From Ramlibacter sp. (GTDB taxonomy: Bacteria > Pseudomonadota > Gammaproteobacteria > Burkholderiales > Burkholderiaceae_C), in contig JAQGMU010000381.1 in the NCBI GenBank assembly GCA_028292195.1, positions 1-36,967 on the forward strand: a stretch of 36,967 bases of DNA. Direction: 5' to 3'. Below are positions 10,275 to 19,548 of this stretch, in pieces. A model generated the notes under the pieces. That model saw nothing but the letters and a program-made list of their open reading frames with translations, made no database searches and was not told where the DNA came from. Each line of letters starts with the position of its first letter. The first letter of the stretch is position 1. The position numbers and the translations under genes were made by a program.

Positions 10275-11393
10275 TCAGCGCGCGAACGACCCGTCCTTGC
10301 GGACCATGGTCAGCGCGACGAAGCGCGAGCCCAGGTTGTTCTGCTTGCCATAGCTGATCGAGAAGCCGCCGAGGTCCTCATTGGTGAGACCCTTGAGGGT
10401 GGCGATCAGCTTGGCACGGGTGTACGGCTGCGACGTCTTCTGCAAAGCGGCCGCCACCAGCTTCGCGTTGAGGAAACCCTCCATGCTGTTGTAGCTGAAC
10501 TTGCGGTCGTCGAGGGCGCCGATGACCTTCTGGTACTCGCGCACCACCGGGTTGCCGAGCTCGGTGAACGGATAGGGCACGACCTGGCTGACGATGACGC
10601 CGGAAGATTCCTCGCCGAGGTCCGCGTGCAGGCCCGAAGCCACGCTCAGCACGAAGAACTGCGGTGACAACCCCTTGGCCCGGATGCCCTTGATCAGGGC
10701 CGCGGCCGGCTTGGACTGGCCGATGTACAGCACCGCCTGGGGCTTGGCCGCGGCCATGGCGTCGACCGCCTTGGCGACGTCCACGGTGCCGCGCGGCACC
10801 GGTCCGACCGCAACCGGTTCGGAGCCACGCTTCTTCAGCGAGGCATTCAGCGCATCCAGGCCTTCCTTGCCGAAGGCGTCGTCCTGGTACGCGGCGCCGA
10901 TGCGCGTGATGCCGATGGTCCAGGCGTGGTTCACCGCCGCCTCGATCTCGTCGGTCGTGCTGGCGCGCAGGTGGAACAGCCCTTCCACGTACGGGTCGCG
11001 CAGCGACTTGGCGCCGCTGGTGTTGCCGATCTCGGCGATGCCGGCCGCCTGCACCAGCGGGATGATCTTCTGCACGTTGGCCGTGCCCCGGTAGCCCACC
11101 AGTGCCAGCGCGTTCTGGTCGATCAGCGCCTTGGTGTTCTCGGCCGTCTTGTCGGGGTTGAAGCCGTCGTCCAGGCTCACCAGCTTGATTTTCTCGCCGC
11201 GGATTCCGCCCTTGCGGTTCAGCTCGTCGAAATACGCGTTCATGCCCCGCACGTAGTCCTTGGTCAGGGCCGCCGAGGTGCCGGACAGGTCGCCGGAATG
11301 ACCGAGGACGATGTCCGCGAAGGACAGGCACGGCGCCATGACGGCGAACATGGCGAGGACGCGGCCGGCGCGGGCCAGCGGGGATACGGTCAT
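10275..11393 (-). CDS. ABC transporter substrate-binding protein, branched-chain amino acid (LivK)-like
   Basis: MTVSPLARAGRVLAMFAVMAPCLSFADIVLGHSGDLSGTSAALTKDYVRGMNAYFDELNRKGGIRGEKIKLVSLDDGFNPDKT...; no permease or ATPase partner adjacent. Confidence 0.87.
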   Translation of the reverse strand: MTVSPLARAGRVLAMFAVMAPCLSFADIVLGHSGDLSGTSAALTKDYVRGMNAYFDELNRKGGIRGEKIKLVSLDDGFNPDKTAENTKALIDQNALALVGYRGTANVQKIIPLVQAAGIAEIGNTSGAKSLRDPYVEGLFHLRASTTDEIEAAVNHAWTIGITRIGAAYQDDAFGKEGLDALNASLKKRGSEPVAVGPVPRGTVDVAKAVDAMAAAKPQAVLYIGQSKPAAALIKGIRAKGLSPQFFVLSVASGLHADLGEESSGVIVSQVVPYPFTELGNPVVREYQKVIGALDDRKFSYNSMEGFLNAKLVAAALQKTSQPYTRAKLIATLKGLTNEDLGGFSISYGKQNNLGSRFVALTMVRKDGSFAR

Positions 11394-11526
11394 GCAGAGG
11401 ACTCCCGTTGAATGTTCTCAAGGCTCAGTGGCCAACCCCGCAAGCTAGTCTAGCTCCGCAAGACGCCGCTCAGGGTTGTCCCTAGTCCACAGCAATTGTT
11501 CACGCCGCCGTGGCGTGCGTGGGCTG

Positions 11527-11730
11527 TCAGTGTTGAGTCAGGTCCTGGCTGTCCTTGACGCCGGACTTCTCGTTCTGGAGTTCCTGTCGTTGCGCGTCTG
11601 CCAGCCGATATCCCTGGATGCCAGCCTGGACGTCCGGGTCATTGAGCCGATTCAGGTCCCCTTGGGCAATGGCGGCAGTGGCCAGGGTCGCGGCGAGGGC
11701 GATTGCAGAGAAGGCGATCTGGGCTTGCAT
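11527..11730 (-). CDS. Small secreted protein of unknown function
   Basis: 67 aa with signal-peptide-like start MQAQIAFSAIALAATLATAAIAQG. Confidence 0.5.
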   Translation of the reverse strand: MQAQIAFSAIALAATLATAAIAQGDLNRLNDPDVQAGIQGYRLADAQRQELQNEKSGVKDSQDLTQH

Positions 11731-11957
11731 GGCAGGATCCTTTCGTCGGAACTTTAGGAGCCCGCCCTTAGACAGCTCTTAGTCCCGTCTTAGCCCTGAA
11801 TGAGGGCGCCGGCGGCCGGACCGGGCGAGGCGCGCTCATCCTGAAGTCCAACTAACTTATTCCTGTAGCACCAAATAGTTTCTTTTTCGAATGCACTCTC
11901 TAAACTAAGTCCATTACGGGGCCCATTCGCCGGCGCCGGTTCCCTGGAGTCGTCCTG

Positions 11958-12926
11958 ATGCGCACACGCCTGCTCTTCGTTTCGCTCGTCTTCGCGGCGC
12001 TGTTCGCGCCCTTGCAGGACGCCTTCGCGGCTTGGCCCGACAAGCCCATCCGCATGATCGTGCCCTCGGCGCCCGGCGGCGCCCCCGACGTGCTGATGCG
12101 CGCGCTGACGGTGCAGTTGTCGCAGCAGCTCGGCGTGCCGATCGTCATCGACAACAAGCCCGGGGCCTCGTACATCATCGGCACCACCGAGGTGGTGCGC
12201 GCACCGGCGGACGGCTACACGCTGGCCTACGGCAACATCGTGTCGCTCGCCACCAACCGTTCGCTGCTGCCCAACGTGCCGTACGACGTCGACAAGGACC
12301 TGACGCTGGTGTCCGGCACCTGGCGCCTGTCCAACATCATGGTGGTCAGCAACACGCTGCCGGTGAAGACCGTGCCGGAGCTGATCGCCTACGCCAAGAA
12401 GAACCCCGGCAAGGTCGCCTTCGCCTCCGACGGCAACGGCACCACGGCCCATCTCGGGTTCGAGCTGTTCAAGACCATGACCGGCACCGACATGCTGCAC
12501 GTTCCCTACAAGGCGGTAACGGCGGCGATCACGGACCTGATGAGCGGTGGCGTGCAGGTGTTGATGGTCAATGCGCCGGTGGTGGCTCCGCACCTCGACG
12601 CCGGCCGCATCCGCGCCCTGGGCATCTCGTCGGCGCAGCGTTCGCCGTTCTACCCCGCCATGCCCACCATCGCCGAAGCCGTGCCGGGCTTCGAGATCGT
12701 TTCCTGGGGCGGCATCATCGGCCCGGCCCACCTGCCGCCGGAGATCGTGGCGCGCCTGAACACCGAGCTGCGCAAGGCCCTGGCAACGCCGGCCGTGCAG
12801 GAGCGCTTCAAGGCGCTCGGGGCGGAGGCGATGCCGAGCACGCCGGAGGAATTCCGGCAACTCTCCCGCCACGAAACCGAGAAGTGGGCGAAGGTGGTCA
12901 AGATCTCCGGCGCCAAGATCGACTGA
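11958..12926 (+). CDS. Bug/TctC-family tripartite tricarboxylate-type substrate-binding protein
   Basis: MRTRLLFVSLVFAALFAPLQDAFAAWPDKPIRMIVPSAPGGAPDVLMRALTVQLSQQLGVPIVIDNKPGASYIIGTTEVVRAPADGYTL. Confidence 0.92.
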   Translation: MRTRLLFVSLVFAALFAPLQDAFAAWPDKPIRMIVPSAPGGAPDVLMRALTVQLSQQLGVPIVIDNKPGASYIIGTTEVVRAPADGYTLAYGNIVSLATNRSLLPNVPYDVDKDLTLVSGTWRLSNIMVVSNTLPVKTVPELIAYAKKNPGKVAFASDGNGTTAHLGFELFKTMTGTDMLHVPYKAVTAAITDLMSGGVQVLMVNAPVVAPHLDAGRIRALGISSAQRSPFYPAMPTIAEAVPGFEIVSWGGIIGPAHLPPEIVARLNTELRKALATPAVQERFKALGAEAMPSTPEEFRQLSRHETEKWAKVVKISGAKID

Positions 12927-12937
12927 AGCCGCCCGCC

Positions 12938-14053
12938 ATGAGCCCCTGGAAAGCCGCACAACCCGGCGACCCGCTCAGCAGGGTCGACACCCCCGCGCTG
13001 GTGCTGGACCTCGACGCCTTCGAACGCAACCTGCAGCGCATGGCCGATGCGGTGCGCGGCAGCAAGGTGCGGCTGCGCGCGCACGCCAAGAGCCACAAGT
13101 GCCCCGAGATCGCGCGCCGGCAGCTGGCGCTGGGCGCGACGGGCATCTGCTGCCAGAAGGTCAGCGAAGCGGCCGTTTTCGTGGACGCCGGCGTCGAGGA
13201 CATCCTGATCACGAACCAGGTGGTCGGCGACGCCAAGCTGGTCCGCCTGATGGCGCTGGCCAAGCGCGCCCGCATGGGCGTGCTGGTCGATCACCCGGCA
13301 CAGCTGCACGCGCTGGCCAGCGCGGCGCGGGCCGCCCAGGCTGCGCTCGACGTGTATGTCGAAGTGGACGTGGGCTCCGGCCGATGCGGCGTCCCGCCAG
13401 GGCTCGCCGCCATCCGGCTGGCGGAACTGGCGGCCGACAGCTCCCCGCTGCGCTTCGCCGGCCTGCACTGCTACCACGGCAGGGCGCAGCACCTGCGCAC
13501 CCCGGCCGAGCGCGCAGCGGCGATCACCTACGCCGTCGTGGCCGCCGCCGAGACCCGCGCGGCCATCGAGGCGCGCGGCATTCCCGTGCCCATCGTCACG
13601 GGCGCCGGCACCGGCACCTTCATGCACGAGCGCGACTCCGGCGTGTTCAACGAGATCCAGGCCGGCTCCTACATCTTCATGGACCGCGACTACGCCGACA
13701 ACCAGCGTTCGTCGCGGGACATCGTCTTCGAGCACGCGCTGTTCGTGCGCTCCACCGTCATGAGCCGGCCGTCCGCCCTGCGCGCGGTGGTCGATGCCGG
13801 CCTCAAGGCGTCCAGCGTGGACAGCGGCATGCCCGGCATCTGGCAGCGGCCCGAGCTGCGCTACCTGAAGGCGGCCGACGAACACGGCCTCATCGGCAGC
13901 GAGCAGGGCGCGGCGCCGGCGCTGGGCGAAACCCTGATGCTGATCCCCGGGCATTGCGACCCGACCGTGAATCTCTACGACGAGCTGGTGTGCTACCGCG
14001 GCGAGACGGTCGAGGCCGTCTGGCCCATCGCCGCCCGCGGCGCCCTGCTCTGA
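12938..14053 (+). CDS. Fold-III PLP enzyme, D-threonine/D-3-hydroxyaspartate aldolase-like
   Basis: MSPWKAAQPGDPLSRVDTPALVLDLDAFERNLQRMADAVRGSKVRLRAHAKSHKCPEIARRQL...; PLP Lys in HAKSHK; C-terminal metal motif GHCDPTVNLYDEL (H339, D341). Confidence 0.85.
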   Translation: MSPWKAAQPGDPLSRVDTPALVLDLDAFERNLQRMADAVRGSKVRLRAHAKSHKCPEIARRQLALGATGICCQKVSEAAVFVDAGVEDILITNQVVGDAKLVRLMALAKRARMGVLVDHPAQLHALASAARAAQAALDVYVEVDVGSGRCGVPPGLAAIRLAELAADSSPLRFAGLHCYHGRAQHLRTPAERAAAITYAVVAAAETRAAIEARGIPVPIVTGAGTGTFMHERDSGVFNEIQAGSYIFMDRDYADNQRSSRDIVFEHALFVRSTVMSRPSALRAVVDAGLKASSVDSGMPGIWQRPELRYLKAADEHGLIGSEQGAAPALGETLMLIPGHCDPTVNLYDELVCYRGETVEAVWPIAARGALL

Positions 14054-14073
14054 CGCTTCAATCCACACCAACC

Positions 14074-15534
14074 ATGCAAGACACTTTCGACATCCTTGTC
14101 CGCAACGCCGAAATCGTCGACGGCACGGGCGCCCCGCGCTTCGCCGGCGACATCGGCATCAGCGGTGACCGCATCGCGCGCATCGGCGACCTGGCCGGCC
14201 GCAGCGGCCGCACCGAGATCGACCTCGGCGGACGCATCGCCGCGCCGGGCTTCATCGACGCCCACACCCACGACGACCGCCTGCTGCTCTCCGGTGGCGA
14301 CATGGCCCCCAAGGTGAGCCAGGGCGTGACCACGGTCATCGGCGGCAACTGCGGCATCTCGATGGCGCCGATGCCGCGCGCCATCCCGCAGCCGGTCACG
14401 CCGCCGCTCAACCTGCTGGACGACCAGGGCGGCTGGTTCCGCTTCCGCGATTTCGCTTCCTACCTGCAGGCCGTGCGCGCCCAGCCCGCCGCCACCAACT
14501 GCGCGATGCTGGTCGGCCACACCACGCTGCGGGTGGCCACACTGGACGACCTCGAGCGTCCCGCCACCACGGCCCAGATTGCGCAGATGCGCGCGCTGGT
14601 GCAGGAGGCGATGGAAGCCGGCGCCATCGGCGTCTCCACCGGCCTGTTCTACGAGCCCGCGGTGGCGGCGCCGACCGAGGAGGTGATCGAGACCTGCCGG
14701 CCGCTGAAGGACTTCGGCGGCCTGTACTGCACCCACATGCGCGACGAGGCCGACCACGTCATCACCTCGCTCGAAGAGACCTTCCGCATCGGCCGCGAGG
14801 TCGGGGTGCCGGTGGTGATCTCGCACCACAAGGTGGTCGGCCAGGCCAACTACGGCCGCTCGGAAGAGACGCTCGCCTTCATCCGCCGCAACATGGCGCT
14901 GCAGCCGATCTGCCTGGACTGCTATCCCTACACCGCCGGTTCCACCGTGCTGTCGGCCGACCGCGCCGCCACTTCCACCCGCGTCATCGTCAGCTGGTCG
15001 AAGGCCCTGCCGCAGTTTGCCGGCCGCGACCTGGACGCCATCGCGCGTGAGCTCGGCGTGCCGCAGGACGAGGCGATCCGCCGCCTCGATCCGGCCGGCG
15101 CGATCTACTTCCGCATGGACGAGGCCGACGTCCAGCGCATCCTGCAGTTCGACGAGACCATGATCGGCTCCGACGGCCTGCCGCACGACGCCTCGCCGCA
15201 TCCGCGCCTGTGGGGCAGCTTCCCGCGCGTGCTGGGCCACTACGGCCGCGGCCTCGGCCTGTTCCCGCTGGAGACCGCGGTGCACAAGATGACCGGCCTG
15301 ACGGCGAAGAACTTCGGCCTGGCCGACCGCGGCGTGCTGAAGGAAGGCGCCTATGCCGATCTCTGCCTGTTCGACGCCGACACGGTCGACGAGGCCGCCA
15401 GCTACGCGGCGCCGATCGCGGCGGCGCGCGGCATCGACACCGTGGTGGTCAACGGCGCGGTGGTCTGGCGCGAGGGGCGCAGCACCGGCGCCCGCCCGGG
15501 CCAGGTGCTGCGCCGCCAGGCCGGAGGCCATTGA
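14074..15534 (+). CDS. N-acyl-D-amino-acid deacylase (D-aminoacylase family)
   Basis: MQDTFDILVRNAEIVDGTGAPRFAGDIGISGDRIARIGDL...PGFIDAHTHDDRLLL...GSDGLPHDASPHPRLWGSFPRVLGHYGRGLGLFPLETAVHKMTGLTAKNFGLADRG. Confidence 0.9.
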   Translation: MQDTFDILVRNAEIVDGTGAPRFAGDIGISGDRIARIGDLAGRSGRTEIDLGGRIAAPGFIDAHTHDDRLLLSGGDMAPKVSQGVTTVIGGNCGISMAPMPRAIPQPVTPPLNLLDDQGGWFRFRDFASYLQAVRAQPAATNCAMLVGHTTLRVATLDDLERPATTAQIAQMRALVQEAMEAGAIGVSTGLFYEPAVAAPTEEVIETCRPLKDFGGLYCTHMRDEADHVITSLEETFRIGREVGVPVVISHHKVVGQANYGRSEETLAFIRRNMALQPICLDCYPYTAGSTVLSADRAATSTRVIVSWSKALPQFAGRDLDAIARELGVPQDEAIRRLDPAGAIYFRMDEADVQRILQFDETMIGSDGLPHDASPHPRLWGSFPRVLGHYGRGLGLFPLETAVHKMTGLTAKNFGLADRGVLKEGAYADLCLFDADTVDEAASYAAPIAAARGIDTVVVNGAVVWREGRSTGARPGQVLRRQAGGH

Positions 15535-15535
15535 G

Positions 15536-16669
15536 ATGACGAGCACCCTCGAAGGGATGGAAACGCCGGCCCTGCTGCTCGACGAAGCGCGCATGGACCG
15601 GAACATCGAACGCATGCGCAAGCAGGTGCAGCGGCTGGGCGTCGCCTTCCGCCCGCACGTCAAGACCAGCAAGTGCATCGAGGTCGCGCGCCGCATGATG
15701 GGCAGCTGGGAAGGGCCCATCACCGTGTCGACCCTGCTGGAGGCCGACTACTTCGCCGGCCGCGGCGTCAAGGACATCCTGTACGCCGTCTGCATCGCAC
15801 CGAACAAGCTGGACCACGTGCTGGCGCTGCAGGCGCGGGGCGTGCGCATGTCCATCATCCTGGACAGCGTGGACGCAGCACAGATGGTCGTCGAGCGGCT
15901 GGCCGACGCGCCCGACATCGGCGTGCTGATCGAGGTGGATTCGGACGGCCACCGCTCCGGCGTCAAGCCGGATTCGGCCGAGCTGCTGCGGATCGGCCTG
16001 ACGCTGGAGGCCAGCGGCATCGCGGTGCGCGGCGTGATGACGCACGCCGGGAGCTCCTACGACTGCCGCAGCGCCGACGCGATCCGCGCCATGGCGGAAC
16101 AGGAACGCACGGCCATCGTGCTGGCCGCCGAGCGGCTGCGGGCGGCGGGCATCGCCTGCCCCGTGGTCAGCCTGGGCTCCACGCCGACGGGGCTGTATGC
16201 AGAGCACCTGGAGGGCGTGACCGAGCTGCGGGCCGGGGTCTATGTCTTCTTCGACCTCGTCATGGCCGGCCTCGGCGTCTGCGCGGTCGACGACATCGCG
16301 CTGTCGGTTCTGGCCACCGTCATCGGCCACCAGCGCGAGAAGGGCTGGACGCTGCTGGATGCCGGCTGGATGGCGATGTCGCGCGATCGCGGCACGGCCA
16401 GCCAGCCGGTGGACCAGGGGTACGGCCTCGTCTGCGACCTCGAGGGCCGGCCGCTGCGGGACTACATCCTGGTCGGCGCCAACCAGGAGCACGGCATCAT
16501 GGCGGCGCGGCCAGGCAGCGGCGCCGATGGGCTGCACCTGCCGATCGGCACGCAGGTGCGGATCCTGCCGAATCACGCCTGTTCCACCGCGGCGCAGTAC
16601 GGCGAATACCACGTGGTGGCGCCGCCCCTCCAGCTGAAGGCGACCTGGCAGCGCTTCAGCGGCTGGTAG
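15536..16669 (+). CDS. Fold-III PLP enzyme, DSD1/D-threonine aldolase family; D-serine- or D-3-hydroxyaspartate-dehydratase-like metal motif
   Basis: MTSTLEGMETPALLLDEARMDRNIERMRKQVQRLGVAFRPHVKTSKCIEVARRM...; C-terminal PNHACSTAAQYGEYHVV (H347, C349). Confidence 0.82.
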   Translation: MTSTLEGMETPALLLDEARMDRNIERMRKQVQRLGVAFRPHVKTSKCIEVARRMMGSWEGPITVSTLLEADYFAGRGVKDILYAVCIAPNKLDHVLALQARGVRMSIILDSVDAAQMVVERLADAPDIGVLIEVDSDGHRSGVKPDSAELLRIGLTLEASGIAVRGVMTHAGSSYDCRSADAIRAMAEQERTAIVLAAERLRAAGIACPVVSLGSTPTGLYAEHLEGVTELRAGVYVFFDLVMAGLGVCAVDDIALSVLATVIGHQREKGWTLLDAGWMAMSRDRGTASQPVDQGYGLVCDLEGRPLRDYILVGANQEHGIMAARPGSGADGLHLPIGTQVRILPNHACSTAAQYGEYHVVAPPLQLKATWQRFSGW

Positions 16670-16678
16670 GAAGTCCCC

Positions 16679-17647
16679 ATGCTCATACTTTCCGAAGAAC
16701 ATGCGCGGGCGCTGGTCAAGGCCTCCGACGCGATCGGCGTCATCGAGGAAACCTTCGCCGCCATGGCGCGCGGCCAGGCCCGCAACTACCCGGTGGTGCG
16801 GGAGGTGGTGGGCTACCAGGACGCCGTGTTCGGGGTCAAGACCGGAGCCGACTGCGCCCAGCCGCTGCTGGGCCTGAAGGCCGGCGGCTACTGGCCGCAC
16901 AATGCGGCCAAGGGGCTGGGCAACCACCAGTCGGGCACCTTGCTGTTCGACCCGGAGACCGGGCGCGCCAAGGCGCTGGTCAGCGCGAACTACCTGACGG
17001 GCGTTCGCACCGGCGCGGCCAGCGCGATTGCCGCCAAACACCTGTCCCGCGCGGACAGCACCGTGCTGGGCATGGTGGGCACCGGCGTCCAGGCCACGTA
17101 CCAGCTGCAGGCGATGCTGGCCGTGCGGACCATCCGGCGGGTGCGCGCATGGGACCCGCAGGCGGACAGCCTGCGCGCCTTCGGCCGCATCGTGACGCAA
17201 CTGGGGCTGGCGTTCGAGCCGCAGCCCGGCCCGCGCCAGGTGGCGGAGGAGGCGGACGTGCTGGTCACCGTCACGCCCTCGCAGCAGCCGCTGATCGAAC
17301 ACGGGTGGCTGCGTCCCGGCGCCCATGTCTGCGCGATGGGCGCGGACACCAAGGGCAAGCAGGAGCTGGCCACCGAAGTCGTGGCGAAGGCGGCGGTGTT
17401 CGTGGACGAGCCGGGCCAGGCGATCTCGATCGGCGAGTGCCAGCATGCGTTCGGCGCCGGGCTGCTCACGCTGGCCGGCCTGCGCACGCTTGGCGACGTG
17501 GTGGCCGGCAAGTGCGCCGGCCGCCAGTCCGAACAAGAGATCACCCTGTTCGACGGCACCGGTGTCGCCCTGCAGGACCTGGCGGTGGCGGAACTGGCGG
17601 TGCGGCTGGCCACGCGCCATGGAGTCGGAGCCAAGGTACAGTTCTAG
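16679..17647 (+). CDS. Ornithine cyclodeaminase/mu-crystallin family protein (possible imine reductase)
   Basis: MLILSEEHARALVKASDAIGVIEETFAAMARGQ...FGVKTGADCAQPLLGLKAGGYWPHNAAKGLGNHQSGTLLFDPETGRAKALVSANYLTGVRTGAASAIAAKHLSRADSTVLGMVGTGVQATYQLQAM; Rossmann GTGVQA. Confidence 0.88.
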   Translation: MLILSEEHARALVKASDAIGVIEETFAAMARGQARNYPVVREVVGYQDAVFGVKTGADCAQPLLGLKAGGYWPHNAAKGLGNHQSGTLLFDPETGRAKALVSANYLTGVRTGAASAIAAKHLSRADSTVLGMVGTGVQATYQLQAMLAVRTIRRVRAWDPQADSLRAFGRIVTQLGLAFEPQPGPRQVAEEADVLVTVTPSQQPLIEHGWLRPGAHVCAMGADTKGKQELATEVVAKAAVFVDEPGQAISIGECQHAFGAGLLTLAGLRTLGDVVAGKCAGRQSEQEITLFDGTGVALQDLAVAELAVRLATRHGVGAKVQF

Positions 17648-17648
17648 G

Positions 17649-18572
17649 ATGCCCAACGACGGGACGGACCTGCGTTTTTTCATCGCCATCACCGAGGCCG
17701 GTTCGCTGGCCGAGGCGGCGCGGCGCATGGACGTGACGCCCTCCGCCGTGTCGCAGCACCTGCGCCAGCTGGAAAAGCGCCTCGGGCTGCACCTGGTCCA
17801 CCGCAGCACGCGCCGCTTCAAGCTCACCGACGAAGGCGAGCTGTTCTACGCCGGCGCGCTCGGCGTGCTGGCGCAAATGGACCACCTCATCGACGACCTG
17901 CGCGCCCGCTCCGGTGAAGTCGCAGGCAAGCTGGACGTCTGCGGGCCGCTCGGCTTCGGGCGGCGCTACCTGGCGGCGGCCGTCGCCGAATTCCATGCGC
18001 TGCATCCCAAGCTGCTGGTGTCGCTGAACCTCACGGACATCATGCCGGCGTCCAACGCGCAGCGCTTCGACCTGACGGTCCACATCGGCCACCTCTCGGA
18101 CTCCAGCCTGGTGGCGTACCCGATCGCGCCGAACGCGCGCTACCTCTGCGCCGCGCCGCAATACCTGGCGCGCTGCCCGCCGCTGCTGAAGCCGGACGAC
18201 CTGGCCAGCCACGACTGCCTGGTGCTGCGCGAGAACCAGGAAGACGTGACGCTCTGGCGGCTGCGCAAGAACCGGACGGAAGTGAGCGTGCGCGTGCCAC
18301 CGGTGCTGTGCAGCAACGACGGCGACGTGGTGAAGCAATGGGCGCTGATGGGCAAGGGCATCATGCTGCGTTCCGAGTGGGACGTCGCGGACCACCTGCG
18401 CGCCGGCCGCCTGGCGCGCGTGCTGGCCGACTGGCAATTGCCCGACGCCGACGTGGTGGCCCTGGCCGGCCAGCGCGACAACATGTCGGCGCGGGTCCGG
18501 CTGTTCCTGTCGTTCCTGCAGGAACGCTTCCAGCCGGCGCCGCCCTGGCGCCCGCCAGCGGCCCCGGCCTAG
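17649..18572 (+). CDS. LysR-family transcriptional regulator
   Basis: MPNDGTDLRFFIAITEAGSLAEAARRMDVTPSAVSQHLRQLEKRLGLHLVHRSTRRFKLTDEGE; starts 1 nt after the upstream stop codon. Confidence 0.92.
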   Translation: MPNDGTDLRFFIAITEAGSLAEAARRMDVTPSAVSQHLRQLEKRLGLHLVHRSTRRFKLTDEGELFYAGALGVLAQMDHLIDDLRARSGEVAGKLDVCGPLGFGRRYLAAAVAEFHALHPKLLVSLNLTDIMPASNAQRFDLTVHIGHLSDSSLVAYPIAPNARYLCAAPQYLARCPPLLKPDDLASHDCLVLRENQEDVTLWRLRKNRTEVSVRVPPVLCSNDGDVVKQWALMGKGIMLRSEWDVADHLRAGRLARVLADWQLPDADVVALAGQRDNMSARVRLFLSFLQERFQPAPPWRPPAAPA

Positions 18573-18653
18573 GCCGCGGCGAAAAGCCGTCCCCCCGGCC
18601 CCGAGCACCGGTGTCTCGGCGATGGCGCGCACGGTGATGGGCGTCCTGCCAGT

Positions 18654-19517
18654 TCAAACCATCTCACCCGCTCCCAACGCGGGCGTCTGTGCAATCCGCT
18701 CCGAAATCGCGGCGCACGCCTCCAGCAACGGCTTCACATAAGCCTGCTCCGGATTCTCCTTCTGCCTGTAAAGCAGCGTGCTGACGCTGATCGCCGCCAC
18801 CGGCATCCCGTGATGCCCGCGGATCACGCCGCCGAAGCAGTAGATGCCGGCCTCGTTTTCCTCGTTGTCCACCGACCACCCCCGCTCGCGTGTCAGCTGC
18901 AGCTCCTTGCGCAGTGCGGCCTTGTCCATCAAGGTGTGCTCGGTATGGCGTCGGAAAGTCAGCCCCTTCATCAGCGGCTCCAGCGCCTCGCCGGGGAGCC
19001 CCGCCAGATATGCCTTGCCAACCGCCGTCGAGTGCATGGTCACGCTGGTGCCGATGCGCGAAGCCATGCGAACCGCACTCGGGCTCTCCAGCTTCTCGAT
19101 GTAGACCATGGTGTTGGCGTTGGGCACGGCCAGGTGCACCGTTTCGCCGGTGATGTCGCGCAGGCGCTTGAGTTCGTCCACCGCCACCAGGCGCATGTCG
19201 GAGCGGCCCCAGCTGCGGCTTGCCAGCTGGATCAGCCGTGGGCCGAGGGCCAGCCCGGTGGCGCCCCGCGCTTCCACCAGCAGCCGCTCGGCCAACAGGC
19301 CGGCGACGATGCGGTGCACGGTGGGCCGGGGATAGCCGCTCGCGCGCATCAGCGCGCTGACATTGGGCATCTCATTCGCGTCGGGCCAGTCGGCCACCAG
19401 CTGCAGCACGTGCATGAACTTCGAAAACGAAGCAGTCCCCGCGACCTGCGCCTGGCCGGGGGCTGCACCTTCTTCACCATCTTCGGATGGCTGGGGGAAT
19501 GACGACATGGACGCCAA
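18654..19517 (-). CDS. IclR-family transcriptional regulator
   Basis: SFSKFMHVLQLVADWPDANEMPNVSALMRASGYPRPTVHRIVAGLLAERLL...HSTAVGKAYLAGLPGEALEPLMKGL...RERGWSVDNEENEAGIYCFGGVI. Confidence 0.92.
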   Translation of the reverse strand: MASMSSFPQPSEDGEEGAAPGQAQVAGTASFSKFMHVLQLVADWPDANEMPNVSALMRASGYPRPTVHRIVAGLLAERLLVEARGATGLALGPRLIQLASRSWGRSDMRLVAVDELKRLRDITGETVHLAVPNANTMVYIEKLESPSAVRMASRIGTSVTMHSTAVGKAYLAGLPGEALEPLMKGLTFRRHTEHTLMDKAALRKELQLTRERGWSVDNEENEAGIYCFGGVIRGHHGMPVAAISVSTLLYRQKENPEQAYVKPLLEACAAISERIAQTPALGAGEMV

Positions 19518-19548
19518 TTATCCGTGCAAGAGCCCGCACGGCTGGCCG

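Noticed and set aside
13099-15534. 811-aa + strand ORF suggesting a fused protein
   Set aside because: The true D-aminoacylase starts at ATG 14074; the upstream part is an out-of-frame read of the aldolase-like gene, not a fusion.
15449-17827. 792-aa - strand ORF
   Set aside because: Antisense to the PLP enzyme and OCD genes; no domain signature.
18565-18576. 12-bp perfect palindrome CGGCCTAGGCCG at the LysR stop codon
   Set aside because: Short GC palindrome with no loop or U-tract; expected by chance at this GC content and not a convincing terminator.
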